Under the pieces are notes generated by a model that saw only the letters and a program-made list of their open reading frames with translations, did no database searches and was not told where the DNA came from. The translations under genes were made by a program, and so were the position numbers. A stretch of 64,000 nucleotides of DNA from Streptomyces filamentosus (lineage in GTDB: Bacteria > Actinomycetota > Actinomycetes > Streptomycetales > Streptomycetaceae): the NCBI RefSeq assembly GCF_014654895.1, contig NZ_BNBE01000004.1, positions 744,001-808,000 on the forward strand, written 5' to 3'. Shown piece after piece: positions 32,662 to 40,370 of this stretch (position 1 is its first letter; each line of letters opens with the position of its first letter).

Positions 32662-32760
32662 TGTGGACTCCTCTGAGACGGCTCCCTGCCTGCTTCGTGC
32701 AGGTCAAGGGCGGCCTCAACCCTACACCGGCGCCCTCGGACGCCTTCGGGGTCCGAGGGC
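32662..32760 (-). promoter_or_regulatory. Structured panD leader (possible cis-regulatory RNA)
   Basis: Read leftward, this leader holds a perfect 10-base hairpin (32732-32741 with 32751-32760), a GC-rich middle and a CCTGC-ACGAA-GCAGG hairpin some 35 bases before the start codon. The 80 bases next to panD recur with about 81% identity and no gaps at 40185-40270. Compare with the published pan RNA motif found ahead of pantothenate genes in other phyla; I cannot tell whether it is the same class. Confidence 0.55.
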
Positions 32761-33092
32761 GCGGCATGGCGACCGACCGACTCGGCCGGGCACGGCGGGG
32801 ATGCGGAATCCGGAGGCGAGCCGGGCGGGGGTGTCACCGCGTCGCGGATGGGCCGGGGCGGGCAGGGCCCGGCGGTCGGGCGTCGCCGTCGGGTACGGGT
32901 CTCCCCCGCCGGGCAGCGAGGCGTCCGGCCGGGCGCCGCAGGGTGCGGCGGGGCAGGTCGGTCGACGACGGGCGGACGAGCGCGCGAAGCCCCTGCGCGG
33001 GTCGGGCCGGTCACGCTCCGTCCCGCAAGGGCTCCTGACGGGGCTCGGCACCTTTCCGGTCGTCCCCTCCCGCCGGCTCCACCGCCGTGGCT

Positions 33093-33116
33093 GGATCTTG
33101 ATGATTGTTAAGATCC
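33093..33116 (+). promoter_or_regulatory. Leaderless promoter and operator of the GlxA regulator
   Basis: GGATCTT and AAGATCC form a 7-base inverted repeat with a 10-base spacer. TAAGAT (33109-33114) is a good -10 box ending six bases before the ATG at 33121, so the transcript is likely leaderless and the regulator may bind here. Another GGATCTT half-site lies at about 34124, ahead of the rhodanese gene. Confidence 0.6.
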
Positions 33117-33120
33117 GGTC

Positions 33121-34101
33121 ATGGCGGAAAATCATGTGGTGGCCGTGCTGGCGTTCGACGGGATGGCGCCCTTCGAGTTGGGCGTGGTGGTGGAGGTCTT
33201 CGGCCTGTCCCGGCCCGAGCTGGGGGACCTGCCCTGGTACGAGCTGCGGGTGTGCGCCGAGGAGCCCGACCGGGACCTGCGGGCGGTCGGGGGGTTCACG
33301 GTGCGCGTCGAGCACGGGCTCGACGCGCTGGCCGGGGCGGACACGGTCATCGTGCCGGGGGTGGCCGAAGCCGGGGCGGAGGTCTCGCCCGCCCTGGTCG
33401 AAGCGCTGCTGCGGGCCCACGCGCGGGGGGCTCGCCTGGTGTCGATCTGCTCGGGGGCGTTCGCGCTGGCCGCGACCGGTCTGCTGGAAGGCCGACGCGC
33501 CACCACCCACTGGCGGTACGCCCGCACGCTTGCCGAACGGCATCCCGGGATCGAGGTCGACCCCGACGTGCTGTACGTCGACAACGGCGACGTCCTCAGC
33601 AGCGCGGGCAGCGCGGCCGGCATCGACCTGTGCCTCTACCTGGTCCGGGCCGATCACGGTGCGGCCGTCGCCAACGCGGTGGCGCGCCGCTTCGTCGTCC
33701 CTCCGCACCGCGAGGGCGGGCAGGCCCAGTTCATCGAGGCGGCGGTGGGAGACGTCGGCCCCGAGGCCGACGGCGTCGCGCAGAGCATGAACTGGGCGCT
33801 GCGCCACCTGCGCACGCCGCTGTCCGTGTCCGCCCTGGCCCGGGCCGCGGGGATGTCGGAACGCTCGTACTTGCGGCACTTCGCCCGCCGCAACGGCGTG
33901 AGTCCGATGCGCTGGGTCATCGCCCAGCGGGTGGCGGCCAGCCTGCCGCTGCTCGAGTCCGGCGAGGGCACCGTGGACGAGGTCTCCGCCGCGGTCGGCT
34001 TCGACAGCACCGCGACGTACCGGCACCACTTCACCCGCCAGATGCGCACGACGCCGACGGCCTACCGCAAGACGTTCACCCGCGCCCCCGCGCGCCCCTA
34101 G
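33121..34101 (+). CDS. GlxA-family (DJ-1/PfpI plus AraC) transcription regulator
   Basis: A 326-residue activator-type regulator. The N-terminal DJ-1/PfpI-like domain (1-170) has VAVLAFDGMAPFELGVVVEVFG and the nucleophile-elbow motif LVSICSGAFALA; the C-terminal AraC domain (about 225-320) has two helix-turn-helix units (LARAAGMSERSYLRHFAR; VSAAVGFDSTATYRHHF). It starts at an ATG directly behind a -10 box. The following rhodanese and GNAT genes, in the same direction, are its likely targets. Confidence 0.93.
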   Translation: MAENHVVAVLAFDGMAPFELGVVVEVFGLSRPELGDLPWYELRVCAEEPDRDLRAVGGFTVRVEHGLDALAGADTVIVPGVAEAGAEVSPALVEALLRAHARGARLVSICSGAFALAATGLLEGRRATTHWRYARTLAERHPGIEVDPDVLYVDNGDVLSSAGSAAGIDLCLYLVRADHGAAVANAVARRFVVPPHREGGQAQFIEAAVGDVGPEADGVAQSMNWALRHLRTPLSVSALARAAGMSERSYLRHFARRNGVSPMRWVIAQRVAASLPLLESGEGTVDEVSAAVGFDSTATYRHHFTRQMRTTPTAYRKTFTRAPARP

Positions 34102-34262
34102 GGCCGCTCCGCGCGACTGGCGGGATCTTGGGGACTTCGGGCGTTCACGCCACTCGTGGGACGCGCCCGGGAACCGGAGGATGGAGTCGTCGCCGACCGG
34201 GGAAACCCGGCGCGGCTCACCGGAACCCGTCCCGACCAGCGAGAACAAGAGGTGTCCGCCGC

Positions 34263-34748
34263 ATGTCCGCCACCGCTTCCACCGAGATCACCAGTGCCGT
34301 CCTGAGCGTGCCCGCCGCCGCTCCGGCCGAGGCCGCCGCCCACTACGCCGCCCGCCTCGCCTTCGAGGCGGACGTCTCCGACGTCCACGCCGACCTGGAG
34401 TCCGGCGCACCCGGCGTCGTGGTGGTCGACACCCGCAGCCGTGCCGGCTGGGACCAGGGCCACATCCCCGGCGCCCTCCACATCCCCACCGCGCAGATCG
34501 CCGAGCTGGCGCCGCGGCTGATCGACCCGAGCCTGACCGTGGTGACCTACTGCTGGGGCCCCGGCTGCAACGGCGCGACCCGCGCGGCACTGGCCTTCGC
34601 CCGGCTGGGCCACCAGGTCAAGGAAATGATCGGCGGCTTCGAGTACTGGGTGCGCGAGGGCTTCGCCTACGACTCCGCCACCGGTGTCGGGCAGCGCCCT
34701 GTCGACGACCTGACCGCCCCGCGCTCGGGCATCTCCTGCGCATGCTGA
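34263..34748 (+). CDS. Single-domain rhodanese (sulfurtransferase)
   Basis: A 161-residue cytoplasmic rhodanese. After 35 Ala/Thr-rich residues comes the domain with VVVVDTRSRAGWDQGHIPGALHI and the active-site loop YCWGPGCNGATRAA, where the first Cys is the probable sulfur carrier. It ends with CAC, a potentially reactive cysteine pair. It is the middle gene of a GlxA-rhodanese-GNAT set and overlaps the GNAT gene by seven bases. Confidence 0.93.
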   Translation: MSATASTEITSAVLSVPAAAPAEAAAHYAARLAFEADVSDVHADLESGAPGVVVVDTRSRAGWDQGHIPGALHIPTAQIAELAPRLIDPSLTVVTYCWGPGCNGATRAALAFARLGHQVKEMIGGFEYWVREGFAYDSATGVGQRPVDDLTAPRSGISCAC

Positions 34749-35227
34749 GGAACACCGCACGGCCGGGCGGCGTGATCCGTCCGGCCACCGCGGCAGACCT
34801 GCCGGCGGTGGCCCGCCTGTGCGCCGCCCACGCCGCCTTCGAGCGTGCCGAACCCGTCCCCGCCGATCTCGCCACCCGCCTGGAACCCGTGCTGTTCTCG
34901 GCACGTCCGAGGGCCTGGTGCCTCGTGGTCGACCACGGAGGCGAACTGATCGGCTACGCCACCTGCTCCCTGGAGTTCTCCACCTGGCAGGCGACCGACC
35001 ACGTCCACCTGGACTGTCTGTTCGTCACCGAAGCGCACCGGGGAGAGGGGTGGGGGCGCGCCCTGCTCGACGCCGTGAAGGACGCGGCGGCGGCACGCGG
35101 AGTCGCCCACGTGGAGTGGCAGACGCCCGACTGGAACACCGACGCCATCCGTTTCTACCACCGCGCGGGAGCCCGGGCCCGGCCCAAGGTCAGGTTCTCG
35201 CTCCCCACCCGCCCGGCAGAGACCTGA
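34742..35227 (+). CDS. GNAT-family N-acetyltransferase
   Basis: A 161-residue GNAT enzyme with the acetyl-CoA loop EAHRGEGWGRALLDAV and a C-terminal WQTPDWNTDAIRFYHRAGA typical of small-molecule acetyltransferases. Its ATG lies inside the end of the rhodanese gene, so translation is probably coupled. Substrate unknown. Confidence 0.92.
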   Translation: MLRNTARPGGVIRPATAADLPAVARLCAAHAAFERAEPVPADLATRLEPVLFSARPRAWCLVVDHGGELIGYATCSLEFSTWQATDHVHLDCLFVTEAHRGEGWGRALLDAVKDAAAARGVAHVEWQTPDWNTDAIRFYHRAGARARPKVRFSLPTRPAET

Positions 35228-35327
35228 CCCGAGCGCCGGCGGGCGATCACGCCGCCCGGCACCTCGCCGGCATGCGCCACCGAGCGGGCTCCTGGCCGAG
35301 CCCGTGGGCGAAGTCCCTTCCGGGAAG

Positions 35328-35357
35328 GACGTCCCGCCGCCGGAAGGCGGGGACGTC
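35328..35357. terminator. Hairpin between convergent genes
   Basis: Arms at 35328-35338 and 35346-35357 pair with a single bulged base. It lies between the GNAT gene and the convergent copper-storage-like gene. Confidence 0.6.
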
Positions 35358-35393
35358 TGCGCCGAGCGCCTGTGCCGCGGTTCGCCGCGGCTC

Positions 35394-35801
35394 CTACACC
35401 AGTTCCAGGAGGCGCTCGCAGGCGTCGGCGCATGCCGTGGCGGCCTGGACGCAGAGACGGCAATGGGCGTGCATCACCTCGTGCTCCCGGCATTCCCGCT
35501 CGCAGCGCAGGCAGGCGCTCGTGCAGCTCTGGAGCAGGGCGATCAGGGCGGCGCGGTCGTCGTGACCGCTCTGGCGCAGCAGGGTCGTGGCCGTGAGCGC
35601 GCACGTCGACGCGCAGTGCTCGGCGGCCGCCGCGGCTCTGGACAGGGCGGCGGGATCGTCCTCGGAGAGGCAGCCGTCGGCGCAGGCCGTGCAGGCGGCC
35701 ACGCAGTCCAGCGCCGCCCGCACGGCGCGGGCGAGGGCCCGGCGCCGCGCCTCGGGGGGCGGAGCCGGATGGGCTTCGAGCAGTTCGTCGACGTCGGGCA
35801 C
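35394..35801 (-). CDS. Cysteine-rich four-helix-bundle copper-binding protein (Csp-like)
   Basis: A 135-residue helical protein with 14 cysteines, mostly in C-x2-C or C-x3-C spacings along four amphipathic helices (for example CVAACTACADGC, CTSACLRCEREC, CRLCVQAATACADAC). This is the DUF326/Csp pattern, in which cysteines pointing into the bundle store Cu(I). No signal peptide, so a cytosolic, Csp3-like store is expected. GTG start with ACAGGAG upstream. Confidence 0.88.
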   Translation of the reverse strand: MPDVDELLEAHPAPPPEARRRALARAVRAALDCVAACTACADGCLSEDDPAALSRAAAAAEHCASTCALTATTLLRQSGHDDRAALIALLQSCTSACLRCERECREHEVMHAHCRLCVQAATACADACERLLELV

Positions 35802-35837
35802 GGGCGTATCGCTCCTGTCGGGGGGCGGAGGAAGGGG

Positions 35838-36290
35838 TCATTCGTCGATGACGTGGACGGCGGCCTCCTCGGCGGAGGCCGCGCCGCCGTCCAGGCCGGC
35901 GTCCTGGGCTTCCATGGCCGTCCAGTCCTCGCTCCCGGGGTCCTCGTCCGAGGAGACGAGGCGGCCGGCGCGCCGGCCGCCGACCTCGCCGTCCAGGGCC
36001 TCTCCGTCGGTGTCCGGGGCGTCGCCGATGCCGTCGCCGTCGGGCACCGTCAGGTCGGGCACTTCCTCGGCCAGGCGTTCGTCGAGGGTCTCGCCCCGCT
36101 CCTGCTCCTCGGCGGTCTCGCCGGTGTGACCGGCGCCCCAGGGCCGGTCGGGGGGCGAGTAGCCCGCGTCGTAGGGGTCGTCGAGAGGGCCGTCGAGGGT
36201 GTCCCCCGCGTCCAGCAGGCCCTCGTCGTCCTGGGTCTCGCTGCCGTCGGGCTGGTAGACGTCGTCGCCCCGGGCGTCGTTCTCCGTCAT
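35838..36290 (-). CDS. DUF5709 acidic protein
   Basis: A 150-residue, strongly acidic protein, probably largely disordered, beginning DVYQPDGSETQDDEGLLD and containing DDPYDAGYSPPDRPWGAGHT(G), the hallmark of the DUF5709 family of actinobacteria. Function unknown. AAAGGA precedes the ATG. It is likely cotranscribed with the Csp-like gene 37 bases downstream. Confidence 0.85.
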   Translation of the reverse strand: MTENDARGDDVYQPDGSETQDDEGLLDAGDTLDGPLDDPYDAGYSPPDRPWGAGHTGETAEEQERGETLDERLAEEVPDLTVPDGDGIGDAPDTDGEALDGEVGGRRAGRLVSSDEDPGSEDWTAMEAQDAGLDGGAASAEEAAVHVIDE

Positions 36291-36468
36291 GGTGGTCCTT
36301 TCTGCCGAGACCCCCGCTCCGTCCGCTCATCGTGGCCGACGCCCCGGGCCCCCGCCACCGGCGGCACCGGGGCCCGGTCCTTCCCGGGGTACGGCTTCCC
36401 TCCGCCGTTCAGGTGAGGTCGTCCACCCCGCGCCGGCGGCGATGGGGCGGCGGTCACCGACGGGCAGG

Positions 36469-36786
36469 TCATGGCTCCCCCGTCCGGTCGGACGGGCTCC
36501 AGGACGGGGACGGCGGCAGCGGGAACCGGAAGGCGCCCCGGCCGGTGCCGAGCTGGAGCCAGAGGTGGCCGGGGTGGGTGACCACGCGCAGGGCGAGCTG
36601 CGCGCATCCCGGACAGCGGCCGGTGAGACCGGGTTCGGGGCCGTAGACGTGCAGCCCGCCGACCGGGGACGCGGTGCGGCAGTCGGGACACGTCCACCAG
36701 GCCGTGGTGGGGTCGAGCGCGAAGACCTGGGCGAGCGGGCCGGCGAGACAGTTGCCGTCGAGGTGGTGGGCAGGGTGCTGGTTCAC
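36469..36786 (-). CDS. DUF6510 zinc-ribbon-like protein
   Basis: A 105-residue protein with HLDGNCLAGPLAQVFALD at the N-terminus and two C-x2-C pairs (CPDC and CPGC) about 30 residues apart that probably bind zinc. This is the DUF6510 family, often encoded next to the ferredoxin reductase and sulfite-oxidase-like genes found here. GTG start with GAGGGA upstream. Confidence 0.83.
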   Translation of the reverse strand: MNQHPAHHLDGNCLAGPLAQVFALDPTTAWWTCPDCRTASPVGGLHVYGPEPGLTGRCPGCAQLALRVVTHPGHLWLQLGTGRGAFRFPLPPSPSWSPSDRTGEP

Positions 36787-36905
36787 GGTGGTGTCCCTCG
36801 TGGTCGCGGGGGAGGAAGAGGTCGTACGCGCGTGCGCGTGCGGGGTCCGGGCAGCGGCGCGGGCGGCGGCGTCCACCTGGGCCCGTACGTGCGTGCGCGT
36901 GGGGC

Positions 36906-37640
36906 TCAGCCGAAACGTTCGGTGCGGATGGAGCCCGGCGGGTGTCCGCGGGACTGGAGGAGGGCGGTGGCGTGTTCGACGAATCCGGTCGGCCCGCAGA
37001 CGTAGCAGCGGGTCTCCGGGGACGCGGGCAGGCCCTCCAGGTCGTCGGGGGCGAGGCGGTGGGCCGGGCGGTCCCCGCCCGGTGGTGCCTGGCGCGTGTA
37101 GAGGAGGCGGACGTCCTCGGTTCCCGTCGGGTCGGCGAGCTCCTTCGCGTACCAGAGTTCGTCCGGGGCGCGCACCGAGCAGAGCAGCGCGCAGGGATCG
37201 CCGGTGGCGCCGGCCGCGCGCCGGGCCCGGAGCATCGCCATGAGGGGGACGACGCCGCAGCCGCCGGCGACGAGGAGCAGCGGGCCCCGGTCCTCCGGAG
37301 TCCACACGAACCAGCCGCCCAGCGGTCCCTTGACCTCGACCTCGGCGCCGAGGGGCAGGATCTCGTTCAGGTACGGGGAGACCTCGCCGTCGGGCGCGGT
37401 CTGCACGCCCAGTTCGACGGTCTCGCCGGCGGCGGGCGCCGCCAGGGAGTAGCTGCGGACGGCCTGGTAGCCGTCGTCCGCGGTCAGACGGACGTCGAGG
37501 TGCTGGCCGGGCCGGTGGCCGGGCCAGCCGGGCACGTCGAAGCGGAGGGTGCGGCCGGTCGTCGTCTGTCCCTCGCGCGAGGTCAGCCGCGCTCTCCACC
37601 AGCCGCCCGAGGGGCCCCGGCCGGGCGTCGGGGCGCTCAT
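36906..37640 (-). CDS. Ferredoxin-NADP reductase-type flavoprotein
   Basis: A 244-residue oxidoreductase: an FAD-binding barrel (about 15-110; VRSYSLAAPAA supplies the R-x-Y-S flavin motif) and an NAD(P)-binding domain (about 120-244; LLVAGGCGVVPLMAML and CYVCGPTGFVEHA). There is no C-terminal 2Fe-2S domain. Its ATG overlaps the stop of the molybdopterin oxidoreductase gene, so it is very likely that enzyme's electron partner. Confidence 0.93.
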   Translation of the reverse strand: MSAPTPGRGPSGGWWRARLTSREGQTTTGRTLRFDVPGWPGHRPGQHLDVRLTADDGYQAVRSYSLAAPAAGETVELGVQTAPDGEVSPYLNEILPLGAEVEVKGPLGGWFVWTPEDRGPLLLVAGGCGVVPLMAMLRARRAAGATGDPCALLCSVRAPDELWYAKELADPTGTEDVRLLYTRQAPPGGDRPAHRLAPDDLEGLPASPETRCYVCGPTGFVEHATALLQSRGHPPGSIRTERFG

Positions 37641-38242
37641 GCGTCGTTCCAGTAGCGCTGCTCGCGCCAGGGGTCGCCGTAGTCGTGGTAGCCGGCCCGC
37701 TCCCAGAACCCCGGCTCGTCCTCGGTGGTGAAGCGCAGGCCCTTCACCCATTTGGCCGACTTCCAGAAGTACAGGTGGGGGATCAGCAGCCGGGCGGGGC
37801 CGCCGTGGTCCGGCGACAGCGGATAGCCGTCGAAGGAGTGGACGAGCCAGGCCCTGCCCCCCGTGACGTCCGCACGGGGCAGGTTGGTGGTGTAGCCGTC
37901 GAAGGACTCCGCGACGACGAATCCGGCGGAGGTCTCCACCCCGGCGGCCAGGACGTCCAGGGAGACGCCCTCCCACCGGGTGTCGAACTTGGACCACCGC
38001 GTCACGCAGTGGATGTCGACGACCGGCTGCTCCTGCGGGAGCGCCCTCATCTCGTCCCACGTCCAGCTCCGGCTCCCGCCGTTCTCGCCGGTGACGGTGA
38101 AGGACCAGCGGTCCGTGGGCACGTGCGGGGTGGGCCCGGCGGAGAGCACCGGGAACGACTCCGTGGGGTACTGCCCCGGGGGCAGGCGCTCCACGAGGCT
38201 TCGGCTGCCGCGGCCGTGGAAACCGGGGGACAGACTGGCCAT
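37637..38242 (-). CDS. Sulfite-oxidase-like molybdopterin oxidoreductase
   Basis: A 201-residue cytoplasmic single-domain molybdoenzyme of the SUOX/MsrP fold. VDIHCVTRWSKFDTRWEG carries the molybdenum-ligating cysteine; HSFDGYPLSPDHGGPARLLIPHLYFWKSAKWVKGL (split: HSFDGYPLSPDHGGPARL, then FWKSAKWVKGL) binds the cofactor. No dimerisation domain. Substrate unknown. GGGAGGAG precedes the ATG, within the end of the preceding small gene. Coupled to the ferredoxin reductase gene. Confidence 0.92.
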   Translation of the reverse strand: MASLSPGFHGRGSRSLVERLPPGQYPTESFPVLSAGPTPHVPTDRWSFTVTGENGGSRSWTWDEMRALPQEQPVVDIHCVTRWSKFDTRWEGVSLDVLAAGVETSAGFVVAESFDGYTTNLPRADVTGGRAWLVHSFDGYPLSPDHGGPARLLIPHLYFWKSAKWVKGLRFTTEDEPGFWERAGYHDYGDPWREQRYWNDA

Positions 38243-38247
38243 CGGGG

Positions 38248-38409
38248 CTACTCCTCCCGCTCGAAGTCGGCTTCGGCCCGCTCGGCGCCGGGGTACGACC
38301 GGGCATGCGCGCAGAGATCGCGGACGAACTCCCGGGCACGGTCGGGCGCGGTGCCGGGGCCGGAGGACGACGGGATCCGGGTCCACGCGTCGTGGGGGTC
38401 GTCGGTCAT
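38248..38409 (-). CDS. 53-residue protein heading the molybdoenzyme operon
   Basis: A short gene with a strong AAGGAGA site five bases from ATG 38409. The product starts MTDDPHDAWTRIPSS, is polar with one cysteine (RDLCAHARSYPGAE) and ends in EREE. Its last codons supply the GGAGGAG ribosome-binding site for the molybdopterin oxidoreductase gene, which starts five bases after its stop. It is probably cotranscribed; I do not recognise a family. Confidence 0.7.
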   Translation of the reverse strand: MTDDPHDAWTRIPSSSGPGTAPDRAREFVRDLCAHARSYPGAERAEADFEREE

Positions 38410-38552
38410 GGTGTCTCCTTGGCGGCCCGGCCGTCGGGCCGGGCTTCGGGACGGGGACGGCTCGCCGGCTCACCGGCTCACCGGCTCACGGCGGGGGCCG
38501 GGCCGCGTCGGCACGGCCCGGCCCCCGGGGCCCCGTCCGGGGCGTGGTGCGG

Positions 38553-39530
38553 TCAGTCGTCGTGGAGGGCGTCGCGCAGGGCGTCGACGGCGAGCTTGCG
38601 CGCCACGTTCGCCGCCCGGGTGTCGCGCAGGCTGTCCAGGAGCAGGAAGTCGTGGACCATGCCCGCCACCCGGACCGAGGTCACGTCGACGCCGGCCTCA
38701 CGGAGCTTGTTGGCGTACTTCTCGCCCTCGTCCCGCAGGACGTCCGCCTCGTCGGTGATGACCAGGGTCGGGGGCAGGCCCCTGAGCTGGTCGAGCGTCG
38801 ACCGCAGCGGCGAGGCGTAGTGCTGGAGCCGCTCGGCGGGGTCGGTGGTGTACGCGTCCCAGAACCACTTCATGCCGTCGCGGGTGAGGTAGTAGCCCTC
38901 CGCGAACTGCAGGTACGACGGCGTGTCGAAGTCCGCGTCGGTCACCGGGTAGAGCAGGACCTGGGCCTTCAGGCCGAGACCGTCCTCGCGCTCCTTGTTC
39001 ATCAGCGCGAAGACCGCGGACATGCAGCCGCCCACGGACTCGCCGGTGACCGCCACCCGCGAGGTGTCCATGCCGTGGTCCGCGCCGTTCTTCCGCACCC
39101 ACTGGCCCACCGCGTAGTTCTGCTCCACCTGGGTCGGGTACTTCGCCTCCGGCGCCCGGTCGTACACCGGGAAGACGCCCACCGCGCCCGCTCCCACGAC
39201 GAGCTCGCGGAAGAGGCGGTCGTGGGTTTTGTCGTCGCCGAAGACCCAGCCGGCCCCGTGGATGTAGACGATGACGGGCAGCGGCCCGGTGACGCCCTTC
39301 GGGCGGATGATCCGGGTGCGGACCGTGCCCCACTCACCGGCGTCGACCTCCACCCACTCCTCGTCCACCTCCGGCCGGGACACCCCCTCACCGCTCTGCA
39401 GACCGGCCAGGATGTCCCGCCCCTGCTCCGGCGGAACCTCGTAGATCCTCGGATGCGGATCCGTCGCCTCGGCGAGCTCCCTCGCGGCCGGCTCCAGATA
39501 GGGCGTGACAGGCGGGGGCAACTGCGTCAT
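38553..39530 (-). CDS. Alpha/beta hydrolase of the hormone-sensitive-lipase family
   Basis: A 325-residue esterase. The oxyanion-hole motif HGAGWVFG, nucleophile motif GESVGG, acid in DEADVLRDEG and His in GMVHDFLLL give a complete catalytic set. It is predicted to be cytosolic and to act on short acyl esters. GGAG precedes the ATG. It stands alone between the molybdoenzyme operon and a forward gene. Confidence 0.93.
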   Translation of the reverse strand: MTQLPPPVTPYLEPAARELAEATDPHPRIYEVPPEQGRDILAGLQSGEGVSRPEVDEEWVEVDAGEWGTVRTRIIRPKGVTGPLPVIVYIHGAGWVFGDDKTHDRLFRELVVGAGAVGVFPVYDRAPEAKYPTQVEQNYAVGQWVRKNGADHGMDTSRVAVTGESVGGCMSAVFALMNKEREDGLGLKAQVLLYPVTDADFDTPSYLQFAEGYYLTRDGMKWFWDAYTTDPAERLQHYASPLRSTLDQLRGLPPTLVITDEADVLRDEGEKYANKLREAGVDVTSVRVAGMVHDFLLLDSLRDTRAANVARKLAVDALRDALHDD

Positions 39531-39744
39531 GTGCGCTCCAGGCTGTTCGTGGCCCCAGGACGGGGCTCGGCCCCCCTTGGCGATCTCCCCGCACTCCATG
39601 GTGCCCGCTCGGGGCGGCGGCGCAAGCCGACGGTCGAACTCGCGTCCGACAGTGAGCCCTTTCCAACCTGGCGTCACCGAAGGGGCGTTGGGCAGACCTA
39701 CGGAACGGGAAACCCTGGTGGGCGCGGGGGCATACGGTTCGCCC

Positions 39745-40128
39745 ATGCCCTCCGACAGTTCCGCTCCACACCACAGTGCCCCCTGCGGCATCCCCCCTGC
39801 CCTGCCCACCTCCGCCAAGCGGGTGATCGCGGGGGCGTCCCTGTGGTGGTCGGCGTCGCCCGTCGCCTTCGTTCTCTCCACCGCCGTCGGCCTCGGCTCG
39901 CGCGATCGCGATCCGTTCTGGGAGCTCGTCTCCGTCATGCTGCTGTGGTCGGGCCTCGGCGGCATGGTGGTCGCCCCCGCCGTCGGGCTCCTGGTCGCCT
40001 TCCGGTCACGGCAGCGGCCGGCCCGCCGGCGCTTTGCGATCATGGGTGCGGTGTCCCTCGCCGTGTGCGCCCTCGCTCTGCTCTTCTGGGAGTTCGCCAT
40101 GGAGTGCGCACCCGGCCACGTGTGCTGA
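39745..40128 (+). CDS. Small membrane protein of unknown function
   Basis: A 127-residue protein: a Ser/Pro/His-rich N-terminus, then three hydrophobic helices (about 27-50, 60-83 and 96-116) and a short cysteine-containing tail (MECAPGHVC). No family recognised. There is no ribosome-binding site before ATG 39745, but third-position G/C bias supports the frame. Confidence 0.6.
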   Translation: MPSDSSAPHHSAPCGIPPALPTSAKRVIAGASLWWSASPVAFVLSTAVGLGSRDRDPFWELVSVMLLWSGLGGMVVAPAVGLLVAFRSRQRPARRRFAIMGAVSLAVCALALLFWEFAMECAPGHVC

Positions 40129-40184
40129 CAGCGGGCCTTCCTGAGCCGGTTCCGCCGAGCGCGCGTCGGGCGCGTCTGCGCACC

Positions 40185-40270
40185 AGTGCGCGGCACCGTG
40201 GAGGCTTCCGAAACGGCTCCCTGCCTGCTTCGTACAGGTCGAGGGCGGCTCCGCCCCTGCACCGACACCC
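40185..40270 (-). repeat. Second copy of the panD leader, without panD
   Basis: Aligned without gaps to 32650-32735 on the same strand, with about 16 differences in 86 bases counted by eye. The CCTGT-ACGAA-GCAGG hairpin is kept (a G-U pair replaces G-C), as is the GTG start codon (at 40196-40194), a GGAAG site and the next codons (CCG CGC ACT). Beyond that the sequence no longer encodes PanD. It may be the relic of a decayed panD paralogue or a leader reused as an independent RNA. Confidence 0.65.
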
Positions 40271-40370
40271 CCGTCCGGGGCCGGTGGGGAGGATCGCCCC
40301 GGTCGGGTCGGACGGCTTCCCGTCCGAGGTGTCGCGCCGCTCCGGGGCCTGGGGGACGCCCGCCCCGTCC

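Noticed and set aside
32662..32760. Guanidine-II (mini-ykkC) riboswitch upstream of panD because of an ACGA loop
   Set aside because: Only one hairpin has an ACGR-type loop; the class needs two, and panD is not a typical target.
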